Below, piece by piece: positions 11,001-18,493 of a DNA stretch of 64,000 nucleotides. Source of the DNA: Candidatus Desulfovibrio gallistercoris (GTDB lineage Bacteria; Desulfobacterota; Desulfovibrionia; Desulfovibrionales; Desulfovibrionaceae); NCBI GenBank assembly GCA_019118745.1, contig DWYJ01000072.1, forward strand, positions 1 to 64,000, in the 5' to 3' direction. The translations under genes were made by a program, and so were the position numbers. The notes below the pieces were generated by a model. The model ran no database searches. It had not been told where the DNA came from and saw only the letters and a list, made by a program, of their open reading frames with translations. The stretch's first letter is position 1; every line of letters begins with the position of its first letter.

Positions 11001-11152
11001 CTACGGAAAAAGCGTGGTTTTTCCGTGTGTTCGGTTGCGGGTAGTCGCTCCCGCGACTATCAGAGCAATCCACATTTTCAATGTGGATTTGCTCTAACAT
11101 GGCGGAACAGCGCATTTCCCTTTGAAACGCAAAGCGTTTCAAAAGGAAATGC
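11001..11152. repeat. Cluster of four palindromes in the 10.8-11.3 kb gap
   Basis: Four adjacent hairpins fill a gene-free stretch: ACGGAAAAA...TTTTTCCGT (11001-11024), AGTCGC...GCGACT (about 11042-11059), AGAGCAATCCACATT with its complement (11062-11095), and GCATTTCC...GGAAATGC (11112-11152). The last shares the GAAACGC/GCGTTTC core with family B. I see no gene between 10835 and 11262. Confidence 0.6.
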
Positions 11153-11262
11153 TATGAGGAAACCTGGCGTGCCGGGCAGTGATGCCCGGCACGCTTTTTT
11201 GTACGGATTTGGGCTGGGGCGGAGTCGGGCGACGCCTTGTGGGGCGCGACGCCTTACGGTCT

Positions 11263-11347
11263 GGACAAGTAAAGTTTTTGGGGAGATGGGGGGTGTGGGG
11301 GGAAGGCCCCCTTTGTTCACAAAGGGGGCCTTCCCCCCACGAAAAAA
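11263..11347 (-). repeat. Family C hairpin repeat, copy 2 (likely terminator)
   Basis: Read on the minus strand, this lies directly after the stop of the RND adaptor gene: a T run, then GGGGGGAAGGCCCCC-TTTGTGAACAAA-GGGGGCCTTCCCCCC, then CCCAAAAACTTTA. The central GTGAAC, the leading T run and the AAAAACTTTA end all match copy 1 at 10743. Confidence 0.7.
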
Positions 11348-12436
11348 TCACTCTTCCAGCACGTTGAGGGGCAGGCCGGGAGCCAGCCGCACGACGCCTT
11401 CCACCACCACGCGGTCGCCTTCCTTGAGATCTCCTTCCACCACGCTGGTCCCTTCATGCTCGAAGAGGACGCGCACCTTGCGCAGCACGGCGGTATCATC
11501 GGGCCCGGCAAGATAGAGGTAGGCGCCGTCACGCCCGGACTGGACGGCGGTGCTGGGGACGGTGAGCGCGTTGTCCGCCCGTCCCAGCGGCAGATCCACG
11601 GTGACGAACTGACCGGGCCAGAGGCTGCGGTCCTCGTTGGGGAAGGTGCCGCGCAAGCGGATGGTGCCGGTACGGGTGTCCACCTCGTTGTCCACGAGCG
11701 TTAGCAGGCCGCGTTCAGGCTTGCCGCCGGTGGGGGCGGCGGTGAAGTGGACGGGGCCTTGCCGCATGCGTTCGAGGATGACGGCAAGGTGCACTTCCGG
11801 CACGGAGAAGGTCACATAGATGGGCGAGAGGGTGTCGATGGTGACCACGGGGGTGGAGGCATTGCTCTGCACCATATTGCCCTTGTCCACGGCGAGCGCG
11901 CCCACGCGCCCGCTGATGGGCGCGGTGACCCGGCAATAGGAGAGGTCGAGCTCCGCGCTTTCCACGGCGGCCTTGTCCGATTGTACGGTGGCCTTGAGCG
12001 CGGCGGCCTCGGTGGCCGTCTGTTCATAGGATTCGCGGCTCACGTAGCCTCCGCCCACCAGCTTGCCGTAGCGGCCCCGGTCGTCCAGCGCCTTGTTGAG
12101 CTGCGCCTGCGACTTGGCCAGCAGGCCGCGCTTCTCGCGCAGCACCGCCTCGAAGGGGCGGGTGTCGATGGTGATGAGCGGATCGCCGGCTTTGACGTCC
12201 TGGCCTTCGGTGAAGTGGACTTCGCGGATCTCGCCGGTGACGCGCGGGGTGACGGCTACGGAGGCCGAAGCCTTGACGTTGCCTACCACATGCAGCAGGC
12301 GGGGCAGGCTTTGGCGGGCCACGGGGCGCACGTGTACGGGAGCGGCCTGGGCCGCTTTATCCGTATCCTTGCCTCCGGAACAGGCAGGGAGCAGGAGCAG
12401 ACAGGCGGCGAGCAGGGGAAGACAGAATTTTTGCAT
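11348..12436 (-). CDS. RND efflux periplasmic adaptor lipoprotein
   Basis: A 362-residue membrane-fusion protein of the AcrA/MexA type. The signal peptide ends in the lipobox LLPAC. A biotinyl-lipoyl half motif (VTPRVTGEIREVHFTEGQDV), an alpha-helical hairpin (about 100-150), the second lipoyl half (YCRVTAPISGRVG) and beta-barrel motifs (TRTGTIRLRGTFPNEDRSLWPG) follow in the usual order. It would bridge an RND pump to an outer-membrane channel. No pump or TolC-like gene lies beside it, which is unusual. The gene ends in a family C hairpin. Confidence 0.92.
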   Translation of the reverse strand: MQKFCLPLLAACLLLLPACSGGKDTDKAAQAAPVHVRPVARQSLPRLLHVVGNVKASASVAVTPRVTGEIREVHFTEGQDVKAGDPLITIDTRPFEAVLREKRGLLAKSQAQLNKALDDRGRYGKLVGGGYVSRESYEQTATEAAALKATVQSDKAAVESAELDLSYCRVTAPISGRVGALAVDKGNMVQSNASTPVVTIDTLSPIYVTFSVPEVHLAVILERMRQGPVHFTAAPTGGKPERGLLTLVDNEVDTRTGTIRLRGTFPNEDRSLWPGQFVTVDLPLGRADNALTVPSTAVQSGRDGAYLYLAGPDDTAVLRKVRVLFEHEGTSVVEGDLKEGDRVVVEGVVRLAPGLPLNVLEE

Positions 12437-12523
12437 GGCATTCCTCGAATGCCGTCAGCCTGCCTCATGCGCCCGCCGCCGTCAAGGGCGGGTCCGGCCG
12501 TCCGGCGGCAGGGGAGACGGGCA

Positions 12524-12551
12524 GAAAAAAAGCCCCGCCGAAGCGGGGCCT
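12524..12551 (-). terminator. Rho-independent terminator after the OmpH-like gene
   Basis: On the minus strand GGCCCCGCTTCGGCGGGGC is followed by seven Ts, 21 bp past the stop of the 12572-13156 gene. It isolates that gene from the adaptor gene downstream. Confidence 0.85.
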
Positions 12552-12571
12552 GATAGCCGGGAGGCAAGCTG

Positions 12572-13156
12572 TTACTGAGCAGCCTTGTCCGTCTTGCCGT
12601 CCTTCTTGTCAGCGGCGGCGTCCTTCTTGTCTCCGGCAGGCTCGTCAGCCTTGGGCTCTTCATCGGCCGGGGTGTCCAGGGGCTTGAAATTGACCTTCTG
12701 CTTGTTCATCTCCACCAGCAGGTCATTGGTCACGTCCAGCTTTTCATCATAGGAAGAAAGGGTCTCCGCGCTGAACAGGACATCGTAGCCCTTGGCCTTG
12801 CGGAACTCGTCCATGACGCGCTTGGTGACGTTCTGCAGCTGGGAGAGCACATTCTGCTGCTCTTCGCTCATCTGCTGCTGCGCGCTCATGTACACGGTCT
12901 GGAGCTGCTTCTGGAGCTGCTCGTTCTCCGGATCTTTCTCAAGTTTGGTCTGGATGTCGTCCAGCTGCTTCTGGATGCCGGCCTGCATGTCTTCCAGATA
13001 GCTGATGCCCGCCTTGCCGGCTTCGCTGTCACGCATGACGCGCACGATATCCACAACGGCGATGCTGGGGCCGGAAGCCTTTTCCTCTCCCTGCTGGCAG
13101 GCGGCGCACAGCAGGCTCAGCAGCAGGAGCGGAACCGCCATAAAACGAATACGCAT
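12572..13156 (-). CDS. OmpH/Skp-like periplasmic lipoprotein
   Basis: A 194-residue protein with a lipoprotein signal (LLCAAC near residue 17), then a Skp/OmpH-type coiled-coil core (about 30-150): SIAVVDIVRVMRDSEAGKAG, then long Gln/Glu/Lys heptads. The tail of about 35 residues is Lys/Asp/Ala rich and probably disordered. Skp proteins chaperone outer-membrane proteins, but lipidation and the charged tail differ from classical soluble Skp. The ATG at 13156 is chosen because AGGAG lies about 7 nt upstream on its strand. A promoter pair TTGTGC-17-TACCAT precedes it. Confidence 0.82.
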   Translation of the reverse strand: MRIRFMAVPLLLLSLLCAACQQGEEKASGPSIAVVDIVRVMRDSEAGKAGISYLEDMQAGIQKQLDDIQTKLEKDPENEQLQKQLQTVYMSAQQQMSEEQQNVLSQLQNVTKRVMDEFRKAKGYDVLFSAETLSSYDEKLDVTNDLLVEMNKQKVNFKPLDTPADEEPKADEPAGDKKDAAADKKDGKTDKAAQ

Positions 13157-13214
13157 GTAGTTTCTCCTCTCGTAACGAATGATCGTCAACGAAATAATTT
13201 TTTTGTAGAGCGGC

Positions 13215-13243
13215 ATGGTACGTTTTTTCGGCGGGCGGCACAA
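13215..13243 (-). promoter_or_regulatory. Candidate promoter of the OmpH-like gene
   Basis: On the minus strand TTGTGC (13238-13243) and TACCAT (13215-13220) are 17 bp apart and give a leader of about 50 nt. Confidence 0.5.
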
Positions 13244-13278
13244 GTTCTTTTTCCCAGGCGCAGGGGCGCAGTCCGTGA

Positions 13279-13307
13279 TTGCGGGTCAGGGCGCAGGCGT
13301 GTACACT
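13279..13307 (+). promoter_or_regulatory. Candidate cysE promoter
   Basis: TTGCGG (13279-13284) and TACACT (13302-13307) with 17-bp spacing sit about 20 bp before the cysE start, giving a very short leader. Confidence 0.5.
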
Positions 13308-13327
13308 GCCCGAAAAAAGGATAGCCC

Positions 13328-14233
13328 ATGCACGAACGTTCCCCGCTCCACACCCCGGCCATGCAGCGCCTCGACAGCGTTGCGGATCGTCTTTGCCACG
13401 AGGATTCGCTCTCCCGTGTCTGGCACTGTCCGGCCAAGGGCGCGCCCATGCCGTCCCTGACGACGCTCAGGGAGATCATGGATCGCCTGAGCGCCGCGCT
13501 CTTTCCCGGCTACTTCGGGGTGGAGCCGCTGCGCGAGAGCCTGCGCTACCACCTTGCGGCCAATCTGGACAGCATCTACCGCCTGCTGAGCGGGCAGATC
13601 CTTTGCGGCAAATGTTTTTCCTGCGACGGCACGCAGGGCACCTGCGAGCAGTGCCGGGAGGACAGCCGGGAGCTGGCGCTCTCCTTCATGGACAGGCTGC
13701 CCCATATCCGTTCCCTGCTGGCGGGCGACGCCCAGGCCGCCTACGAGGGCGACCCGGCGGCCACCAGCCCCGGCGAGGCCATTTTTTGCTATCCTTCCAT
13801 GCACACCATGCTGCATCACCGCATAGCGCATGAGCTGTACGCGCTGCGCGTGCCGCTGGTGCCGCGCATCATCTCCGAGATGGCCCATTCCCAGACAGGC
13901 ATCGATATCCATCCCGGCGCGACCATCGGCGAGGATTTCTTCATCGACCACGGCACCGGCGTGGTCATCGGCGAGACCTGCATCATCGGCCGCAGCTGCC
14001 GCCTGTATCAGGGGGTGACGCTGGGGGCGCTCTCCTTCCCCAAGAATGAAGACGGCACCCTGACCAAGGGCATCGCCCGCCACCCCATCCTGGAAGACAA
14101 TGTGACCGTGTACGCGGGGGCTACCATATTGGGCCGCGTGACCGTGGGGCGCGGGGCCGTCATCGGCGGCAACGTCTGGATCACCGGCGATGTGCCCGCC
14201 GGGGCCAAGGTGGCGCAGGAGCGGCCGCGCTAG
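13328..14233 (+). CDS. cysE: Serine O-acetyltransferase with a five-cysteine insert
   Basis: It acetylates L-serine with acetyl-CoA to give O-acetylserine for cysteine synthesis. The C-terminal left-handed beta-helix shows the hexapeptide repeats and the catalytic signature HSQTGIDIHPGATIG followed by FIDHGTGVVIGET (Asp193, His208). The N-terminal helical domain contains an unusual cluster: Cys93, 96, 99, 106 and 109 (CGKCFSC and CEQC), arranged like a metal or Fe-S site. There are 301 residues from ATG 13328, with AAGGA upstream. A one-gene promoter lies at 13279. A tiny lipoprotein gene follows 32 bp downstream. Confidence 0.93.
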   Translation: MHERSPLHTPAMQRLDSVADRLCHEDSLSRVWHCPAKGAPMPSLTTLREIMDRLSAALFPGYFGVEPLRESLRYHLAANLDSIYRLLSGQILCGKCFSCDGTQGTCEQCREDSRELALSFMDRLPHIRSLLAGDAQAAYEGDPAATSPGEAIFCYPSMHTMLHHRIAHELYALRVPLVPRIISEMAHSQTGIDIHPGATIGEDFFIDHGTGVVIGETCIIGRSCRLYQGVTLGALSFPKNEDGTLTKGIARHPILEDNVTVYAGATILGRVTVGRGAVIGGNVWITGDVPAGAKVAQERPR

Positions 14234-14265
14234 ACCGCGCCCCGGCGCGGGATGACGGAGGAGCC

Positions 14266-14385
14266 ATGCGATACGCCATCGTTCTGCTTTGCTGCCTGTT
14301 CATGCTGGCAGGCGGCTGCGGCGCCAAAGTGACGGCACGAGGTCAGATGCAGGGCGGCGTGAGCGTGGGGCAGGGCCTGCGCTAG
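14266..14385 (+). CDS. Very small lipoprotein of unknown function
   Basis: A 39-residue product: MRYAIVLLCCLFMLAGGC, then GAKVTARGQMQGGVSVGQGLR. A strong ribosome site (GGAGG, 5 nt before the ATG), a hydrophobic signal and a lipobox ending in Cys18 support a real lipoprotein with a mature part of about 22 residues. It follows cysE closely. Its TAG stop is shared with the first bases of a family A repeat. Its role is unknown. Confidence 0.7.
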   Translation: MRYAIVLLCCLFMLAGGCGAKVTARGQMQGGVSVGQGLR

Positions 14386-14568
14386 GGCCTGTCAGCATAA
14401 ATTTTGCAAATAATTTCAGCAGATAAAACAAGCGATCTCGACACGCTCCGCCTGCCTTTGGGGGCGGGGGCGTCTCGTGTCTCTGACTCTTCCCCGGTAA
14501 AAGTGCGCTGGGGAAGGGATGGGGGCCCTTCCCCCCAAAGTAAACAGCAAATAGTGTCAACAGGCCCT
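14384..14568 (-). repeat. Family A repeat, copy 2 (complete, 185 bp)
   Basis: This is the cleanest copy. It begins AGGGCCTGTCAGC at the lipoprotein stop and ends GTCAACAGGCCCT, so the ends are inverted repeats of AGGGCCTGT. Inside are the family motifs AATAATTTCAGCAG, GCGCTGGGGAAGGGATGGGG and TAAACAGCAAATAGTG. It is in the opposite orientation to copy 1. Confidence 0.8.
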
Positions 14569-14717
14569 AAGGCGGCCCCGCCGGCTGTGCACGTGAACAT
14601 GGGCGCCGTGGCCGTGACCACAAAAACAGGGCATTGGCGGGACAGCCTTCAGGCGGAGGCGCATCCGTCCGGAACCGCCGCCGGCGCCTCAATCATGCTC
14701 CATACGGGGAGGCTAGC

Positions 14718-15995
14718 GTGAGAACCGTGCTTCAGGGCGGCGTCGTGGTGCGCCCGGACGGCGTATTTGCCGCGGATATTTCCTTTGAGAACGGCCAGAT
14801 CCTGGAAATGGGGGAACGTCTGCCCGCTGACGGGGCGGAAGCGGTGGATGCGACGGGCTGTTACGTGCTGCCCGGCGCGGTGGACGTGCTGGTGCACTGT
14901 CTGCCGGAGCATCTGGAAGCGACCGGCAACGCGGCGGCGCAGGGCGGGACGACCTGCCACGGCTGGCCGGCTCCCGCGGACGGCGCAGGGCCGGACGTGC
15001 CCGCGCAGCTGCCGGTAGACGTGGTGCGCCTTGCCCCCCTGCCGGAAGGCGAGGTCGGCGGGGCCTCCCTGCACTGGCTGGATGCGCGGCGTCTGGAGGC
15101 CGCCGGAGCGGCCGCCGTGGCCCTGTGTGAGGCGGCCCGCGCCGACGCGTCCGTGCTGCTGCGTCCTGATCTGCCCGGCCTTGGCCGCTTTCTGGAAGCT
15201 GAACTGCGGGCGGCGGGGCGGACGGCGGTCAGCAACTGGACGGCCGCCGCGCCGGAATATGTGGAAGAAGAGGCCGCGCGTCTGGCCGTGGCGCTGGCCC
15301 GTGCGGCAGCCTGCCGGCTGGCTCTGCTGCCCCTGTCCTGCGGCGGTTCGCTGGAAGCGGTGCGCCTTGCCCGGCAGTGGCGGCAATCCGTATGGGCGGC
15401 CACGAGTCCTCAGTATCTCCTGCTGGACGAAACAGCGTATGAGGAAGGCGCTGCGGAAGGACTGAAATACGCCATGCGGCCCCCGTTGCGTGCGGCGGGA
15501 CAGGCCTCCCGCCTCTGGGAGGCGCTGGCCGGGGGCCTGCTGGATGCCGTGACCTCCGATCATCACGACACGACGTTTGCCGCCAAATGGGAGGCCGGCG
15601 CGGCCGATGCCTTCGCCTGTCCGGCCGGTATCCCGGGGGTGGAGACGCGCGTGCCGCTGCTCTTTTCGGAAGGCGTGCTCAAGGGGCGGCTGACCTTGCC
15701 CCGCTTCGTGCAGTGCCTGTGCAGCAATCCCGCGCAACTGCTGGGCCTCGGACAACGCAAGGGCGATCTGCGGCCCGGGTTCGATGCGGACATCTGCCTG
15801 CTGGACCCGGCGGAGGAGCGTCTGCTCACGGCCCGCCGCCTGCATCAGGGAGACTACACCCCCTTCGAAGGGTTGAGCGTGCGCGGCTGGCCGCGCGCGG
15901 TTTGGCTGCGTGGGGAGAGGCTGCCCGTCGACGGCCGGGAAGGGGGACCGGCGCACACATTACACGGAATGTGGCTTACCGGGGGCGCTGACTGA
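14718..15995 (+). CDS. Dihydropyrimidinase/hydantoinase-like protein lacking most metal ligands
   Basis: A 425-residue cyclic-amidohydrolase fold. The C-terminal part is clearly hydantoinase-like: TSPQYLLLDE, GLKYAMRPPLR, GIPGVETRVPLLFSEGV and a final NPAQLLGLGQRKGDLRPGFDADICLLD. The active site is altered: the N-terminal HxH is LVH (VDVLVHC), and no counterpart of the carbamylated Lys or of the HVSS histidine is evident. Only the SDH aspartate remains. The GTG start at 14718 has GGGGAGG upstream. It is probably non-catalytic or uses another chemistry. A MarC gene follows 185 bp later. Confidence 0.8.
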   Translation: MRTVLQGGVVVRPDGVFAADISFENGQILEMGERLPADGAEAVDATGCYVLPGAVDVLVHCLPEHLEATGNAAAQGGTTCHGWPAPADGAGPDVPAQLPVDVVRLAPLPEGEVGGASLHWLDARRLEAAGAAAVALCEAARADASVLLRPDLPGLGRFLEAELRAAGRTAVSNWTAAAPEYVEEEAARLAVALARAAACRLALLPLSCGGSLEAVRLARQWRQSVWAATSPQYLLLDETAYEEGAAEGLKYAMRPPLRAAGQASRLWEALAGGLLDAVTSDHHDTTFAAKWEAGAADAFACPAGIPGVETRVPLLFSEGVLKGRLTLPRFVQCLCSNPAQLLGLGQRKGDLRPGFDADICLLDPAEERLLTARRLHQGDYTPFEGLSVRGWPRAVWLRGERLPVDGREGGPAHTLHGMWLTGGAD

Positions 15996-16180
15996 CCATA
16001 TTTGACTTGGCAGACGGGACAAGGGCGCGTATAACGCGCCTCACCGGAGGCAAACGCCCGAAATGGCGGCGCTGCGCACGCCGCACAGGCATAACGCGTG
16101 GCTTCCGGGGCGGCAGGGCCGCGCTGCGGTCCCGCTCTGCCGGTCAGGAACAGTTTTTTGCGCACAAGGGTTTCAGGTTC

Positions 16181-16786
16181 ATGGATCAGAACATCATCAG
16201 CGAGGTGGTCAGCACCACCATCAAGATCTACGCCATGATGACGCCGCCTGCCGTGCTCAGCGCCTTCATCAGCGGCACCAAGGACTACGACAAACGCCGC
16301 AAGACGGCCACGGCCATCAAGACTTCTTCGGCAGCCTTCATCATCGGGCTGGTCCTCTATCTTTTCGGGGCGCATATCTTCGCGCTCTTCGGCTTTACGC
16401 TGGATGCCTTCCGCATCGGGTCGGGCGTGCTGCTCTTCCTGACGGCCGTCTCCCTCATGGGGGAAGAGAAAGACAAGGACCACACGCAGAAGGAAGGGGA
16501 CATCAGCGTCGTGCCGCTGGCCATCCCGCTCTGCATGGGGCCTGCCTCCATCGGCGCCATCATGGTCATTGGTGCTTCGGCCAGCACGCTGCGCGAGATC
16601 CTGGTGGGCGTGATCTCCCTCCTTTTTGCCGCATTGGGCATCTTCCTCATGCTGCTCATGTCCCACAGCGTGGAGCGCGTCCTGCACAAGACCGGCATCG
16701 CCGTGCTGGCCAAGCTGACAGGTCTTTTGCTGGCGGCCATTGCCGCGCAGGTGATCTTTACAGGGATGAAGGCCTTCCTGAACTAG
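16181..16786 (+). CDS. MarC-family integral membrane protein
   Basis: A 201-residue inner-membrane protein with about six helices and MarC-family motifs (TPPAVLSAFISGT, then AIPLCMGPASIGAIMVI). Function in this family is not established, and the old link to multiple antibiotic resistance was withdrawn. The ATG at 16181 gives the usual family length; the region 15996-16180 shows no gene. Its TAG stop is overlapped by a family A repeat. Confidence 0.88.
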   Translation: MDQNIISEVVSTTIKIYAMMTPPAVLSAFISGTKDYDKRRKTATAIKTSSAAFIIGLVLYLFGAHIFALFGFTLDAFRIGSGVLLFLTAVSLMGEEKDKDHTQKEGDISVVPLAIPLCMGPASIGAIMVIGASASTLREILVGVISLLFAALGIFLMLLMSHSVERVLHKTGIAVLAKLTGLLLAAIAAQVIFTGMKAFLN

Positions 16787-17080
16787 AGCTTGTTGGCTCA
16801 AATTGACAAATAATTTCAGCAGCTAAGACAGGTAAACCGTATACGCTCCTCTTGCCACTGAGGCGGGGTTGCCTCGTCCCTGATCCTTCCCTTGGTAAAA
16901 GCGCGCTGGGGAAGGGATGGGGGGCTTGGAGGGGGAGGGGAACCCCTCTTGCGCCGGCGGCGACCGAAAGGCGGCCGCAGGCCGTGCCCGTTAGGCGACG
17001 CAGGAGCCTTACGGGCATCGACAGCAGAGCGAGGGGTTCCCCTTCCCCCCAACAAACAGCAAATAGTGTTAACAGGCCCT
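16785..17080 (-). repeat. Family A repeat, copy 3 (296 bp)
   Basis: It begins AGAGCTTGTTGGC at the marC stop and ends GTTAACAGGCCCT. It contains the same motifs as copy 2 plus one copy of the roughly 70-bp module (GGCGACGCAGGAGCCTTACG, GCATCGACAGCAGAGCG) that is tandemly repeated at 50623-50838. It has the same orientation as copy 2. Confidence 0.8.
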
Positions 17081-17187
17081 TGCGGTCAGGGCCCGGCGGA
17101 CGGCGCGACTGCGGACGGACCCACGAAAAACAGCGCGGATGGCCCGGCGAGTTCTCCAGGGCGCATCCGGCAAGGAGCATGAGGCCC

Positions 17188-18492
17188 ATGATGGAGCGTC
17201 TTTTTCGACTTTCGGCCCACGGTACCAGCGTCCGGCAGGAATGTCTGGCCGGTCTGACCAGCTTCATGGCCATGTGCTACCTGATCTTCGTGGTGCCCGG
17301 CATGCTGGCGGATGCGGGCATGCCGCGGGAGTCGGCCGTGGCCTCCACCATCTGGGTGACCATCCTCATCACCCTTATCATGGGGCTCTGGGCGCGTTTT
17401 CCCGTGGGGGTCGCGCCGGGGCTCGGCATCACCGCCTTTTTTGCCTACTATGTGTGCGGGCCCGCCGGCTATACCTGGCAGACGGGGCTCGGCGCGGTCT
17501 TCATTTCCGGCATCGTCTTCCTGCTGCTGACCGTGACCAGAGTCCGGCAGATGATCATCGACGCCGTCCCGGAGGATCTCAAGAGTGCCATTGTGGTGGG
17601 GGTGGGGGCCTATATTGCCTTCATCGGCATGCAAAACTGTGGGCTGGTGGTGGCGAATGCCTCCACCTTCGTGGCGCTGGGCCATCTGAACCGGCCGCCG
17701 ACCCTGCTGGCTGTGGGCGGGCTTTTGCTCATCGGGACGCTTCTGAGCCGCAATGTGCCGGGCGCCATGCTTATCGGCATCCTGGCCGTGACGTTTGCCG
17801 GGCTGGCGCTCGGCGTGAGCCGGCTGCCGGAAGGCGACCTGATATCCTTCAGCGTGCCGCTGCCCACGGAGACCTTCGGGCAGATGGATCTCGTGGGCGC
17901 ATTGGATCATGGGCTGTTCTCCATCATCTTCACCCTGACCATGGTGGATCTGTTCGACAACATGGGCGTGCTCATCGGGCTGGCCCGCAAGGCGGGCTTC
18001 GTGCGTGAGGACGGCCATATCGACAATCTGGACCGCGCGCTCGTCACCGATTCCATCGGCACCATGACCAGCGCCGTGCTGGGGGCCACCACGGCCACCA
18101 GCTATCTGGAATGCGCCGCGGGCGTGGCCCAGGGCGGGCGTACAGGGCTGACGGCCGTGGTCATCGCGGCCTTGTTCGGTCTGGCGCTTTTCCTTACGCC
18201 GTTGGTGGCCGTAGTGCCGGGTTATGCCACGGCGCCGGTGCTCATCATCGTGGGGGCCCTCATGATGCAGGATGTGGTGCATATCCGCTTCCAGGATTTT
18301 TCGGTGGCGCTGCCCGCCTTCCTGACCATCATCCTCATGCCGCTCACCTTCAACGTCGCCACGGGCTTCGGCTTCGGCTTCATCAGTTTTGTGGCCTTGC
18401 GCCTTCTGTGCGGCCGCGGACGGGAGGTCAGCCCCATCATGTATATCGTGGCCGCCTGCTTTGCCGCCAACTTCATCTTGCGGAGCCTGTGA
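17188..18492 (+). CDS. AzgA-type purine (adenine/guanine/hypoxanthine) permease
   Basis: A 434-residue NCS2-family transporter of the AzgA/PbuG branch, with about 12-14 helices. Recognisable motifs are SFMAMCYLIFVVPGML, GVAPGLGITAFFAYYV, LGAVFISGIVFLLLT and AIVVGVGAYIAFIGMQNCGL. It probably imports a nucleobase by proton or sodium symport. ATGs occur at 17179, 17188 and 17191; AAGGAG at 17172-17177 favours 17188 by spacing. The amidohydrolase-like gene begins two bases after its stop, so both are in one operon with the first NSS transporter. Confidence 0.88.
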   Translation: MMERLFRLSAHGTSVRQECLAGLTSFMAMCYLIFVVPGMLADAGMPRESAVASTIWVTILITLIMGLWARFPVGVAPGLGITAFFAYYVCGPAGYTWQTGLGAVFISGIVFLLLTVTRVRQMIIDAVPEDLKSAIVVGVGAYIAFIGMQNCGLVVANASTFVALGHLNRPPTLLAVGGLLLIGTLLSRNVPGAMLIGILAVTFAGLALGVSRLPEGDLISFSVPLPTETFGQMDLVGALDHGLFSIIFTLTMVDLFDNMGVLIGLARKAGFVREDGHIDNLDRALVTDSIGTMTSAVLGATTATSYLECAAGVAQGGRTGLTAVVIAALFGLALFLTPLVAVVPGYATAPVLIIVGALMMQDVVHIRFQDFSVALPAFLTIILMPLTFNVATGFGFGFISFVALRLLCGRGREVSPIMYIVAACFAANFILRSL

Positions 18493-18493
18493 T

